DNA of 64,000 nt from UBA7672 sp040398425 (GTDB lineage: Bacteria > Pseudomonadota > Alphaproteobacteria > Caulobacterales > Hyphomonadaceae), in the NCBI GenBank assembly GCA_040398425.1, contig JBBATZ010000001.1, positions 98,321 to 162,320 on the forward strand. Direction: 5' to 3'. A program made the position numbers and the translations under genes. This document shows positions 17,455-26,575 of the stretch, piece after piece (the first letter of the stretch is position 1; each line of letters opens with the position of its first letter). The notes beneath the pieces are model-generated. The model ran no database searches. It saw only the letters and a list, made by a program, of their open reading frames with translations, and was not told the origin of the DNA.

Positions 17455-19227
17455 CTACATCCGCTCCGGAATATCGATGCCGATGAGGCCGAGGCCGAGT
17501 TCGAGCTGCTTCAACGTCGCCATTGCGAGGGCGAAGCGGGAGGCGCGTTTGGCGAGATCGGGTTCGACCATGATCTGCGCGGCGGCGTAGAAGCCGGAGA
17601 AGGCTTGCGCGAGCGTGTAGATATGGTCGCACAGGATGTGCGGCATGCGTTTGTCGTAACTACCGCGCAGGGCGTCGTTGAAGCCGTCGAGCGCAAGGAC
17701 GAGGGCGCGCTCGGCGTCGAGTTCAACGGCGATGGGACCCGGCGTCACGCCTGCAGCTTCGGCGCGGCGGGCGAGCGATTTGATGCGGACGGCTGCGTAG
17801 AGGAGATACGGTCCGGTCTTGCCCTCGAACGAGACAAAGCGGTCGAGATCGAAGATGTAGTTGGTGAGGCGGCCGTTCGAGAGGTCGGAGAACTTGATCG
17901 CGGCGACGGCGACCTTGTGGGCGATGTCGAGCTGTTCGGCTTCCGAGACGTCGCTGCCGAGTTCGGCTTCCTTCATGCGGGCGATCGCGGTGGCGTCCGC
18001 CTGCGCGATGAATTCGTGCAATTTGAGAATGCCGCCATCACGGGTCTTGAACGGTTTGCCATCGGGGCCGTTCACCGTGCCGAAGCCGAGGTGTTCAAGT
18101 TCCTTCTCCGGCAGATAGCCGGCGCGTTCGCTGGCGCGGAAGACCTGTTCGAAGTGCAACGCCTGGCGCTGGTCGACCACGTAGAGCGACAGTTGGGGGT
18201 CGAGGCTACGTTTGCGGTCGATGATCGTGCCGAGATCGGAGCCGTGATAACCGATGGCGCCATCGCGGTTGACCAGGATGATCGGCGGCATTTCCTTCTT
18301 GTCTGTCTCGCGCGCGACGCGGACGATCCATGCGCCAGCGTCGAATTCCGCGATGCCGCGTGTCTTCAGGTCTTCGACCAGTTCGGGAACGAAGGGCTCG
18401 GCGTCGCTCTCGCCCTTCCACAGGTTGAAGTTCACGCCGAGGCTGGCGCATTCGCGCTCGAGGCCGACGCGGGTGACGGTGCAGAAGTGGTGCCAAAGGG
18501 CGCGGTAACCTGGTCGGCCGGATTGCAGCTCCTGCGTCGCCTTGCGGTCTTCGTCACGGCGCGCTTCGTCGGTCTTGGACTTCGCGGAGGCTTGCGGATA
18601 GAGGCGGCCAAGATCGTCCATCGCGACGGGGCTGGTTTCGGGATACGGGCCGGTGAAGTCAGCATCGAAATACGGCAGGCCGGGCTGTACGAGTTTTACC
18701 TCGTTGATGAGCTGGCCCATCTGCAGGCCCCAGTCGCCGAGATGGACGTCGCTGGTGACGCTGTCGCCCATGAAGCGGAAGAGGCGCTGCAGGCTGTCGC
18801 CGATCACGGTCGAGCGCAGGTGGCCGATGTGCATTTCCTTGGCGACATTCCAGCCGCCGAAGTCGATCACGACGTTGCGGGGCTGTTCCACCTTGGCTGC
18901 GCCGGAGCGCGGATCGACGGCAATCTGTTCGGCGCGTTGCGACAGGGCTTGCGCGGAGAGCTTCACGTTGATGAAGCCGGGGCCGGCGACATCAGTCGCG
19001 GCGACGAGCGGCGACGCCTTCAGGGCTTCGACGACGGCGGTTGCGATCTCGCGCGGGTTCTTGCCGAGCTTCTTGGCGGCGGCCATGGCGCCGTTGCACT
19101 GGAAGTCGGCGAGGTCCGGGCGATCCGAGCGGCGCATTGCCCCGAGTGACGAATCGAGACCGAGCGCTGCGAACGCTACGCCAGCGGCTACCGACAGCTG
19201 GTCGGCGAGGTCAGAGGAGTTGGTCAT
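17455..19227 (-). CDS. argS: arginyl-tRNA synthetase
   Basis: A full-length class I aminoacyl-tRNA synthetase of 590 residues that charges tRNA-Arg. The N-terminal additional domain is followed by HIGHLRSTVIGD (about residue 132, the HIGH motif). The second signature is degenerate, as usual in ArgS: KPFKTRDGG takes the KMSK position. The anticodon-binding domain follows GKTGPYLLYAAVRIKSL, and the ending GIDIPERM is canonical. It heads a likely operon with two acetyltransferase genes. A lipoprotein gene lies 36 bases upstream on the same strand. Confidence 0.97.
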   Translation of the reverse strand: MTNSSDLADQLSVAAGVAFAALGLDSSLGAMRRSDRPDLADFQCNGAMAAAKKLGKNPREIATAVVEALKASPLVAATDVAGPGFINVKLSAQALSQRAEQIAVDPRSGAAKVEQPRNVVIDFGGWNVAKEMHIGHLRSTVIGDSLQRLFRFMGDSVTSDVHLGDWGLQMGQLINEVKLVQPGLPYFDADFTGPYPETSPVAMDDLGRLYPQASAKSKTDEARRDEDRKATQELQSGRPGYRALWHHFCTVTRVGLERECASLGVNFNLWKGESDAEPFVPELVEDLKTRGIAEFDAGAWIVRVARETDKKEMPPIILVNRDGAIGYHGSDLGTIIDRKRSLDPQLSLYVVDQRQALHFEQVFRASERAGYLPEKELEHLGFGTVNGPDGKPFKTRDGGILKLHEFIAQADATAIARMKEAELGSDVSEAEQLDIAHKVAVAAIKFSDLSNGRLTNYIFDLDRFVSFEGKTGPYLLYAAVRIKSLARRAEAAGVTPGPIAVELDAERALVLALDGFNDALRGSYDKRMPHILCDHIYTLAQAFSGFYAAAQIMVEPDLAKRASRFALAMATLKQLELGLGLIGIDIPERM

Positions 19228-19263
19228 GAGGTAGATCCGAGGGCTTCCAGAAGCCCCGCCGGA

Positions 19264-19839
19264 CTACTTCGGCGTAGCGGGCTTCGCAACATTGATCGTG
19301 AAGCGGGTGCCCGATCGGTTGTAGGCCAGCTGTTCCGGGGTCAGGTCAAAGCCGACAAAAACCTCGAAGTTGGAGCCGGAGACCGTTTCATTCGCGCGCG
19401 GGATGACGATGCCCGGGATGGTCTCGGTATGGCGGACGATGTCCTTGCCGGCGGGCCAGGCGACGTCGATGTTGAATTTCTCTTTCGCCAGCACGCTCTT
19501 GTCGCGGCGGACAACCGTGACGAACACGGGATAGGAGCGGCTGGAGCCGGTCGCTCTCGGGCCTTTGCCGAAAGCGAAATCGACCTCGATTTCCATGGTG
19601 ATCGGATTGGTCCCGACATAGCGGCAATAACCCCGGACGCCTTCAACGGCGCCCGTGAAGACCACGTTTTCATGGCGTTCGGGCCCGTTGACCTCGACGA
19701 CCCGGCTGGTGTCGTAGAGGGTAGCCGCCACCGGGCACGGGCCGACGTTCGGCTTGTCATCCAGGTTCTCGGCAACCGACCCGCAGGCGGAGAGCAGCAC
19801 GGCCGAAAGGCCCAGACAGGCGGGGGCAAAACGCTTCAC
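19264..19839 (-). CDS. hypothetical lipoprotein, about 191 aa
   Basis: A predicted lipoprotein: a short basic start, hydrophobic core and lipobox LSAC, then a secreted domain rich in beta strands (YPVFVTVVRRDKSVLAKEKF, FEVFVGFDLTPEQLAYN). Two cysteines in the mature part (GPCPV and GYCRYVG) could form a disulfide. I do not assign a family. GTG 19839 is preferred as start because AGGA sits seven bases upstream; a GTG six bases earlier has no spacing. The function is unknown; an envelope location is likely. Confidence 0.75.
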   Translation of the reverse strand: MKRFAPACLGLSAVLLSACGSVAENLDDKPNVGPCPVAATLYDTSRVVEVNGPERHENVVFTGAVEGVRGYCRYVGTNPITMEIEVDFAFGKGPRATGSSRSYPVFVTVVRRDKSVLAKEKFNIDVAWPAGKDIVRHTETIPGIVIPRANETVSGSNFEVFVGFDLTPEQLAYNRSGTRFTINVAKPATPK

Positions 19840-20061
19840 TGGCACATCCTGACGCAGGGCCGGCCCGGGATTCGCGGGGCGTCGGCTTCGTTATCTGTTG
19901 GCCGTGATAGCCCTGAACCGAGGCCGGGCGCAACGCCGGGAACTGCCCAAGAAATGCCGCTTTTCCGGAAGCAGCGCTGGTATCGCGGAATGGGGAATGG
20001 CGACGGCTCGGGAATGCGACTATTCATTCACTGATCCTTTCTCCCCTATCCCTTGGGACGC

Positions 20062-21009
20062 ATGTCGAAACCACCCCTGCTCATCCTCCTGGCCGCGCCG
20101 CGCGGGTTCTGCGCCGGCGTCGATCGCGCGATCCAGATCGTGGAGCAGGCGCTGACCAAATGGGGCGCGCCGGTCTATGTGCGCCACGAGATCGTGCACA
20201 ATGCGCATGTGGTGAAGCGGCTTGAGGCGATGGGCGCGATCTTTGTCGAGGAGTTGTCCGAGTGCCCGGATGACCGCCCTGTGGTGTTCTCCGCGCATGG
20301 CGTGCCGAAGGTGGTGCCGGCGGAGGCGGCGCGGCGGCAGATGACGTATGTCGACGCCACCTGCCCGCTTGTCTCCAAGGTGCACGCCGAGGCGCAGCGC
20401 CATGCGCGCAACGGACTGCACACGCTGCTGATCGGGCATGAGGGGCACCCGGAGGTTGTCGGCACGATGGGCCAGATCGAGCCCGGGTCGATGACGCTGA
20501 TCGAGGCGGTGGAGGACGCCGAGACATTCCAGCCCGCGGATTCGCAGCGGCTCGCCTATGTCACGCAGACCACGCTGAGCGTGGACGACACCAAGGATAT
20601 CGTCGAGGCGTTGCGCCGGCGCTTCCCCCATCTCAACGAACCGCGCAAGGACGACATCTGCTACGCCACCACCAATCGCCAGGACGCGGTGAAAGCGATC
20701 GCGGAGCAGGCCGAACTTGTGCTGACGATCGGGGCGGCGAACTCGTCCAACTCGGTGCGCCTCAAGGAAGTTGCGGAGCGTTCGGGCGCCGATGCCGCCT
20801 ATCTGATTGCGTCGGCCGACAATATCGACTGGCGCTGGTTTGACGGCGTGAAGACGCTGGGACTGACCGCAGGCGCATCGGCGCCGGAAACGCTGGTGCA
20901 GGGGGTGATCGCCGCCTGTCGCGCGCGGTTTGAGGTCTCGGTGAAGGAAGTTGTGACCGCGCAGGAAGATGTCGTCTTCCGGGTGCCGCGGGTGCTTGAG
21001 GGCGCGTGA
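20062..21009 (+). CDS. ispH: 4-hydroxy-3-methylbut-2-enyl diphosphate reductase
   Basis: The last enzyme of the MEP isoprenoid pathway, making IPP and DMAPP from HMBPP with a [4Fe-4S] cluster. The three cluster cysteines are visible in APRGFCAGVDRA (Cys17), DATCPLVSKVH and DICYATTNRQDAV. The HEIVHNAHVV segment and NSSNSVRL near the C-terminus also match. Length is 315 residues, normal for the family. ATG 20062 is used, not the TTG at 20053. It appears to be monocistronic. Confidence 0.97.
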   Translation: MSKPPLLILLAAPRGFCAGVDRAIQIVEQALTKWGAPVYVRHEIVHNAHVVKRLEAMGAIFVEELSECPDDRPVVFSAHGVPKVVPAEAARRQMTYVDATCPLVSKVHAEAQRHARNGLHTLLIGHEGHPEVVGTMGQIEPGSMTLIEAVEDAETFQPADSQRLAYVTQTTLSVDDTKDIVEALRRRFPHLNEPRKDDICYATTNRQDAVKAIAEQAELVLTIGAANSSNSVRLKEVAERSGADAAYLIASADNIDWRWFDGVKTLGLTAGASAPETLVQGVIAACRARFEVSVKEVVTAQEDVVFRVPRVLEGA

Positions 21010-21096
21010 TCTCAAACGTAGCGCTGGCGTTAGCCGCCGTGGTCGCTAGAGTTTGCTCAACGCCGCTCATCGATGAAGCGGCGACGGGAGAACGCC

Positions 21097-22008
21097 ATGA
21101 ACATCGAACTGATTTGCGAGGGACTCCAATTTCCGGAAGGGCCGATCGCAATGGCGGACGGCTCCATCATTCTCGTCGAGATCCAGAGGAAGACGCTCAC
21201 GCGCGTGACGCCTGATGGCAAGCGCGAGACCATCGCCGATCTGGGTGGCGGCCCCAATGGCGCAGCGATCGGACCGGATGGGGCAGTCTACGTCACCAAC
21301 AATGGCGGCTCTTTTGCGTATCACGAGGTCAATGGCCTCAACATTCCGGGCGCGACCCCGGCGGGCTACGCAGGCGGTTCGATCCAGCGCGTCGACCTGA
21401 AGACCGGCGCGGTCACGACGCTTTATACCGAGGCTGGCGGCAAGCGCCTCGAAGGTCCCAACGACCTTGTCTTCGACGCTCAGGGCGGCATGTGGTTCAC
21501 CGAACACGGCACAACCACCCCCACCGGCCGCAACTACGGTGGCCTTTGCTACGCAGCGCCCGACGGATCGAAGATCGCCCGCCTGCGCGACGGCTTGATT
21601 TCACCCAACGGCGTCGGCCTGTCGCCCGACGGAAAGACTGTCTTCGTCGCGGACACATATCTTGGCCGGCTATGGGCGTTCGATATCGCGAACCCTGGCG
21701 TGCTGGCGGACCCGCCGCCGTTTCAGCCTGGCCGCGTGATTTGCAACCTGCCGGGCTATCAGCTGCTCGACAGCCTCGCCGTCGAAGCCGGTGGCAAAGT
21801 CTGCGCCGCGACAATCATCAATGGCGGCGTCACGGCTTTCGACCCCGATGGCTCAACCGAGCATTTTCCGTTTCCGGACCTGTTGTGCACCAACATCGTC
21901 TTCGGCGGCTCCGACATGCGCGATGCCTGGGTCACGGCGTCGGGTACGGGCAAGCTCTATAAGTGCCGCTGGCCCCGCCCCGGCCTCAAGCTGAACTTCA
22001 ACGCGTAA
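21097..22008 (+). CDS. SMP-30/gluconolactonase-like protein
   Basis: A six-bladed beta-propeller hydrolase of 303 residues. The metal-binding Glu is in GLQFPEGPIAM near the N-terminus, and later metal or substrate residues lie in EGPNDLVFDAQGGMWFTE, LISPNGVGLSPDGKTVFVAD and NLPGYQLLDSLAVE. It would open a sugar or other lactone in the cytosol. The ATG at 21097 has GGGAGAA upstream. The sulfatase gene follows after nine bases, so the two may act on the same sugar-derived substrate. Confidence 0.88.
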   Translation: MNIELICEGLQFPEGPIAMADGSIILVEIQRKTLTRVTPDGKRETIADLGGGPNGAAIGPDGAVYVTNNGGSFAYHEVNGLNIPGATPAGYAGGSIQRVDLKTGAVTTLYTEAGGKRLEGPNDLVFDAQGGMWFTEHGTTTPTGRNYGGLCYAAPDGSKIARLRDGLISPNGVGLSPDGKTVFVADTYLGRLWAFDIANPGVLADPPPFQPGRVICNLPGYQLLDSLAVEAGGKVCAATIINGGVTAFDPDGSTEHFPFPDLLCTNIVFGGSDMRDAWVTASGTGKLYKCRWPRPGLKLNFNA

Positions 22009-22017
22009 AGACTCGTC

Positions 22018-23352
22018 ATGAATCGTCGCCAGTTCCTGCTCGCCACCGTCGCCACGAATGCTCTTGCGGCGTGTGCGTCGCCTCCGCTTGGTCAGACGCC
22101 CGGCCGCAAGCCGAATGTCGTGCTGATCCTGTGCGACGACCTTGGCTATGGCGATCTCGGCGTGTTCGGCAACGGCATGATCCGCACACCGAATATCGAT
22201 CGCATGGCGGCCGAGGGCGCGCGCCTGACGACGTTCTATGCCTCGGCGAATGTCTGTACTCCCTCGCGCGCGGGCCTGATGACGGGGCGCTATCCGATCC
22301 GCTCCGGCCTTGCGCGCGATGTGATCCGCCAGACCGACACCAACGGCCTGCCGCTGTCGGAGATCACCATCGCGGAGGCGCTGAAGCCCGACTACGCGAC
22401 CGCGCTGGTCGGCAAGTGGCATCTCGGGCATGTGGCGCCGTTCTGGCCGCCGACAAAGCACGGCTTCGACCTGTTCTATGGCTTGCCCTACAGCCACGAC
22501 ATGAAGCCGCTGAAAATGTACGACGCGGAACCGGGCGTGGAGATCACCGAGGAAGAGCCGCAGATGGACCGGCTGACCGAACGCTTCTTCGCGCGCGGGT
22601 TCAAATTCATCGAAGCCAACAAGGATCGCCCGTTCTTCCTGATGCTGACGCTGACCGCGCCGCACGTGCCGCTCGATCCGCATCCCGATCACGCCGGGCA
22701 TAGCGCGGCCGCCGAGTATGGCGACGTGGTCGAAGAGATTGACGACAATGTCGGCAAGCTGATTCTGCAGTTGAAGTCGCTGGGCATCGACCAGGACACG
22801 CTGGTGATCCTGACATCGGACAATGGTCCGTGGTGGGAAGGCTCGTCCGGCGGTCTGCGCGATCGCAAGGGCGGCGCGGGGTGGGAAGGCGGCTATCGCG
22901 TGCCGTTCATTGCGCTCCAGCCGGGGCGGATTCCCGCAGGTCTGGTGAATGACGCGATTGCAATGAATTTCGACATCCTGCCGACGGTTGTGCGCTGGAC
23001 AGGCGGCGCGGTTCCGGACGTGGAGCTGGATGGCGCTGATATCGCCTCGCTCCTGACCATTCCGCGTGCGCCGTCTCCGCATGACGAGCTGGTGCTGTTC
23101 ATCAACGAAGACGTCGCCGCTATCCGGACGCAGCGCTGGAAATATGTCGTGCGGAGCTTCTATCGCGGCTACGAAGCGCCGCTGGATAGGCCTGACGTCG
23201 CCGACTGGACCCTGCTGGTCGACATGCCGAAGGACCCGGCCGAGTCCTACGACGTTTCGTCGAAGTATCCCGACGCACTGGCCGACATGAAGGCACGCGT
23301 GGATCGGGCGCGGGCGACGTTCGCGCCGCTGGCGACTCCGAAGACGCGGTGA
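22018..23352 (+). CDS. sulfatase (arylsulfatase-type), exported
   Basis: A 444-residue alkaline-phosphatase-superfamily sulfatase. The N-terminus MNRRQFLLATVATNALAAC looks like a Tat signal (RRQFLL) combined with a lipobox (LAAC, Cys19), so the enzyme is probably exported folded and lipid-anchored. Metal ligands are in LILCDDLGYGD. Cys80 in CTPSRAGLMTG is the residue converted to formylglycine. GKWHLGH and TSDNGPW complete the active site. No formylglycine-generating enzyme is in the window. Substrate unknown. Confidence 0.92.
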   Translation: MNRRQFLLATVATNALAACASPPLGQTPGRKPNVVLILCDDLGYGDLGVFGNGMIRTPNIDRMAAEGARLTTFYASANVCTPSRAGLMTGRYPIRSGLARDVIRQTDTNGLPLSEITIAEALKPDYATALVGKWHLGHVAPFWPPTKHGFDLFYGLPYSHDMKPLKMYDAEPGVEITEEEPQMDRLTERFFARGFKFIEANKDRPFFLMLTLTAPHVPLDPHPDHAGHSAAAEYGDVVEEIDDNVGKLILQLKSLGIDQDTLVILTSDNGPWWEGSSGGLRDRKGGAGWEGGYRVPFIALQPGRIPAGLVNDAIAMNFDILPTVVRWTGGAVPDVELDGADIASLLTIPRAPSPHDELVLFINEDVAAIRTQRWKYVVRSFYRGYEAPLDRPDVADWTLLVDMPKDPAESYDVSSKYPDALADMKARVDRARATFAPLATPKTR

Positions 23353-23399
23353 GCCACGCGCGGCTTGCGTGTGGCGGACTCTCATCTTAACCAGCGCTC

Positions 23400-24359
23400 A
23401 TGGCCGTCTATACCGACATTGATGATGTGACGCTGAGCGCGCTGCTGGACGCGTATGACCTTGGTCCGCCGCTGGCGTTCAAGGGCATTGCGGAGGGCGT
23501 GCAGAATTCAAACTTCCTGCTCGAGACGTCGAAGGGCCGCTTCATCCTGACGGTGTTCGAGGAGCGCACGCAGAAGGAACATCTGCCCTTCTTCATGGGC
23601 ATGATGGGACACCTTGCCTCCAAGGGCTTTCCGGCGCCGCTGCCTGTGCCGGCAAAGGACGGAAATCCGCTGCGCATCGTGCACGGCAAGCCGGTGGTGA
23701 TCTGCACGTTCCTGCAGGGGATGAGCCCACGCCGGCCCGACATCGACCAGTGCCGTGCGCTGGGCCAGGGGCTCGGCCGGTTCCACGTGTCGCTGGGCGA
23801 TTTCCGGATGCGGCGGCCGAACGACCTGTCGATCGGCGCGTGGCCGAAGATGTGGGAAGGCCGCGCCGCAGAGGCCGACGCGCTGTCGCCCGGCCTGTCG
23901 TCGCAGATCGATGGCGACTTGGAATTCCTGAAGGCAAACTGGCCGAAGACGCTGCCCGGCGGCGCGATCCACGCCGACCTGTTTCCGGACAACACCTTCT
24001 TCCTCGATGGCAAGCTGTCGGGCGTGATCGACTTCTATTTCGCGTGTTCGGATTTTCTCGCTTACGATCTCGCCGTGTGCCTCAACGCGTGGGCGTTCGA
24101 ACGGCGCGGCGAGTTCAACCTCACCAAGGGCCGCGCGCTGATCGCGAGCTATGAGACCGTGCGCCGGCTGGAACCGCGCGAGCGCGCCGCGCTGCCCCTG
24201 CTGTGCCGAGGCGCGGCGATGCGGTTCTTCCTGACGCGGCTGGTCGATCTGGCCGCGACTCCGAAGGACGCCCTCGTGAAGCCGCACAATCCCCTCGATT
24301 ACGCCGAGCGGCTGGGCTTCCATCGGCAGGCGAAATCGCCGGAGGATTATGGGGCGTAG
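23400..24359 (+). CDS. thrB: homoserine kinase, type II
   Basis: The 319-residue protein belongs to the aminoglycoside-phosphotransferase-like homoserine kinases typical of alphaproteobacteria. It phosphorylates L-homoserine for threonine synthesis. Seen: EGVQNSNFLLET (nucleotide loop), the catalytic-loop HADLFPDNTFFLDGKLSGVI with Asp and Asn, and DFYFACSDFLAYDLAVC (metal-binding Asp). Length and ends match the family. A repeat element follows the stop codon. In related genomes rnhA directly follows thrB; here an opposite-strand gene lies between them. Confidence 0.93.
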   Translation: MAVYTDIDDVTLSALLDAYDLGPPLAFKGIAEGVQNSNFLLETSKGRFILTVFEERTQKEHLPFFMGMMGHLASKGFPAPLPVPAKDGNPLRIVHGKPVVICTFLQGMSPRRPDIDQCRALGQGLGRFHVSLGDFRMRRPNDLSIGAWPKMWEGRAAEADALSPGLSSQIDGDLEFLKANWPKTLPGGAIHADLFPDNTFFLDGKLSGVIDFYFACSDFLAYDLAVCLNAWAFERRGEFNLTKGRALIASYETVRRLEPRERAALPLLCRGAAMRFFLTRLVDLAATPKDALVKPHNPLDYAERLGFHRQAKSPEDYGA

Positions 24360-24382
24360 GCCGAAACGGCTACCCCCTTATC

Positions 24383-24507
24383 GCCCTCGTGGTTCGACGG
24401 ACGGCCCTTCGGGCCTGCTCACCATGAGGGCTACACTTACACCCGGCGACTGGAGAGCCCTCATGGTGAGCAGCGACCAGAGGGAGCGCCCGTCGAACCA
24501 CGAGGGC
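24383..24507. repeat. long nested inverted repeat, family A copy 1
   Basis: The outer arms GCCCTCGTGGTTCGACG (24383-24399) and CGTCGAACCACGAGGGC (24491-24507) are perfect 17-base complements. The inner arms CTGCTCACCATGAGGGCT (24415-24432) and AGCCCTCATGGTGAGCAG (24456-24473) are perfect 18-base complements. The unit starts 24 bases after the thrB stop codon. A second related copy is at 40101-40231. It may act as a 3' transcript stabiliser or terminator, or be a small mobile palindrome. Confidence 0.85.
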
Positions 24508-24531
24508 TCGGGCTCGCGGATCGCGACGCGC

Positions 24532-25140
24532 CTAGCGCATCACCGACACCATGATGCCGAGGCCGACGGCTGCGGCGATCACCAGCATTACAACCCACAT
24601 GGGCACGAAGTTCTGCGCGTCCTGTTGGGGCGGCGCGGACGGCAGCGCGGATGGCGGCGCCCCGCGCAACCGCACCGGACCTTCCGGCTCATAGTCCGTC
24701 ATTGTGCGGCGCTCGCCGAGGCCGATTGTGTCGAACTCGTCGTCTGCGTCTGTGCGTGTCACGCCGATGCGGCGGAGGGCCTGGTTGATCGGGCCGGCGG
24801 CCCTGGCGGATTGCGGAGCCACCACTTCGCGGCCGTCAATGAAGGCGGTAGACGCCTGCGCGCCTGTGCCGCCGAAATACTCGGTCTCGACATAGGCGAG
24901 GCCGCCGCCTTTTGCCGTGGCTTCGGCAAGAGCTTCCGACAGGCCGAGGGGCGACACGTCGAGGCCGGACGGACGGCTGGCACCGGAATGCCGGGCTTCG
25001 ATGGCGTCATACAACGCTTCATCAACAGGAATGGCCTGCCAGCCTGCCCGCATGTCTACGGCGCGCGCGGAAGGCCATTGCTGCAGGAAGGCCGCAATCG
25101 CTGCGCCTTTGCCGATGATGAGATGAACGCTGTGTCCCAT
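24532..25140 (-). CDS. hypothetical protein with C-terminal membrane anchor
   Basis: A 202-residue protein of no family I recognise. Residues 1-150 are soluble and mixed; about 150-172 are Pro/Ala-rich; the last 22 residues form one hydrophobic helix (MWVVMLVIAAAVGLGIMVSV), so it is probably a tail-anchored inner-membrane protein with its bulk in the cytosol. It lies between thrB and rnhA on the opposite strand, divergent from rnhA, flanked by a repeat. Function unknown. Confidence 0.65.
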   Translation of the reverse strand: MGHSVHLIIGKGAAIAAFLQQWPSARAVDMRAGWQAIPVDEALYDAIEARHSGASRPSGLDVSPLGLSEALAEATAKGGGLAYVETEYFGGTGAQASTAFIDGREVVAPQSARAAGPINQALRRIGVTRTDADDEFDTIGLGERRTMTDYEPEGPVRLRGAPPSALPSAPPQQDAQNFVPMWVVMLVIAAAVGLGIMVSVMR

Positions 25141-25196
25141 GATTGGAATCTAGCACGAGTCTTGACGCGGCAAGCGAACGCGCTGACGGGAACTGC

Positions 25197-25643
25197 ATGA
25201 GCGATGTGATCGAGATCTGGACCGACGGCGCATGTTCCGGGAACCCGGGGCCGGGCGGCTGGGGCGTGCTGATGCGCAGCGGAGGCGTCGACACGGAACT
25301 GCACGGCGGGGAGCCGGGCACGACCAACAACCGCATGGAGCTGATGGCGGCCATTGCGGCGCTGGAGGCGCACCCGGCAGGAGCGAAAATCGTTCTTCAC
25401 ACGGACTCGACCTATGTGAAGGACGGTCTGACCAAATGGATCATCAACTGGAAGCGCAATGGCTGGAAGAACGCCGCCAAGGAGCCGGTGAAGAACAAGG
25501 ACCTGTGGGTGCGCCTCGAAGCCGCCGCCGCCTCTCACAAGGTGGACTGGCGCTGGGTGAAAGGTCACTCCGGGCATAAAGAGAACGACCGGGCAGACGC
25601 GCTTGCGCGGCTCGGGTGTGATGAGAACAAGGGCCGGCGTTAG
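25197..25643 (+). CDS. rnhA: ribonuclease HI
   Basis: The enzyme hydrolyses RNA in RNA-DNA hybrids using two metal ions. All four carboxylates are present at the same positions as in E. coli: Asp10 in TDGACSGNPG, Glu48 in NRMELMA, Asp70 in HTDSTYVKDG and Asp134 in NDRADALA. The basic handle (WKRNGWKNAAKEPVKNKDLW) is also present. The length of 148 residues is normal. The start is ATG 25197, not the frame from 25143, which overlaps the divergent gene's start region. Confidence 0.97.
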   Translation: MSDVIEIWTDGACSGNPGPGGWGVLMRSGGVDTELHGGEPGTTNNRMELMAAIAALEAHPAGAKIVLHTDSTYVKDGLTKWIINWKRNGWKNAAKEPVKNKDLWVRLEAAAASHKVDWRWVKGHSGHKENDRADALARLGCDENKGRR

Positions 25644-25726
25644 GCAACCTGCGACAACCCTCGCGATTGTTGCCTTTTGCCGCCGGACCCGCGCTGGTGT
25701 AATCCTGATTGCGTATCGGGGTGCCC

Positions 25727-26575
25727 ATGAACGTCGAACTGGCCGAAGAACGTATTCTGCTGCTGCCGGACCGGCTCGGCGCGCCGCAGGCCGAGGGCCG
25801 GGCGTGGGCGAGGCGGACCGAGGCGTTCGGGGCGTTTGCGCGCCTCGGCGGCCTGCTCCAGAAACCCAAGGATGAGGACTACGAGGTCATCTATCGCGAG
25901 TTGCGCCTGCAACCGTTCTGGCGGCTCAGCGCCTCCACCCTTCATGTCTACGAGCGCGTCAAACAGCACAGGCTGAAGGTCAGCGACGAGGTGGAATCCG
26001 TCACGCTGGGCGCGCAGAACTTCCCGGTCGTCAATCGCGAGGCGACCGTGCCGGTGACCGAGTGCTGCCGCGAGTCGAGCCAGAAGGACTGGCTGTTCGA
26101 CGGCATCACCAAGAAGTACGACAGCGCGCTAAAAGCCTACGCCGGCATCGAAACCACGACTGTCACGGCAGACCACCTGAACGAACAGGCCAGGGCCGGC
26201 GCTCTCGTGGTGGTGCCACCGCAGGCGCGGGCGTCTATGCTGACGCGCGAAGTGATTTCCCGATCCATCCGCAAGATCGAGGCCGATCGCATTCTCGAAG
26301 AGACAATGCGGGTCGATGCCATCGATCTTGTCTACCGCCCCGTCTACGCCGTGCGCTATCGCTGGCAACAGAAGGAAGCCGTGGTTGAAGTGGATGCCGT
26401 GACCGGCGCCACGACGCTCGGCGGCACGACGTTTGAGGCTTATGTTGGCAAGCTGGTCGACCGCGACTTCCTGCTCGATGCGGGTGTCGAAGCCGCGAAC
26501 ATGCTCATCCCTGGCGTGAACCTCGCCAAGATCATTGTCGTCAAAGGCATGCGGCTGGCTGGCTCTAAGGGCTGA
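25727..26575 (+). CDS. hypothetical protein, 282 aa
   Basis: A soluble protein without signal peptide and without a family I can name. It contains a mixed region YEVIYRELRLQPFWRLSAST, a Cys pair (TECCRE) and, near residues 205-235, YRPVYAVRYRWQQKEAVVEV followed by DAVTG, a strand pair reminiscent of PepSY-like or envelope-associated domains. The C-terminus is a helix of small residues (AANMLIPGVNLAKIIVVKG). It is convergent with and overlaps the NfeD gene by 11 bases. Confidence 0.65.
   Translation: MNVELAEERILLLPDRLGAPQAEGRAWARRTEAFGAFARLGGLLQKPKDEDYEVIYRELRLQPFWRLSASTLHVYERVKQHRLKVSDEVESVTLGAQNFPVVNREATVPVTECCRESSQKDWLFDGITKKYDSALKAYAGIETTTVTADHLNEQARAGALVVVPPQARASMLTREVISRSIRKIEADRILEETMRVDAIDLVYRPVYAVRYRWQQKEAVVEVDAVTGATTLGGTTFEAYVGKLVDRDFLLDAGVEAANMLIPGVNLAKIIVVKGMRLAGSKG

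Noticed and set aside
17605..19149. 514-codon frame antisense to argS
   Set aside because: A typical GC-rich shadow of a long conserved gene; argS is complete on the other strand.
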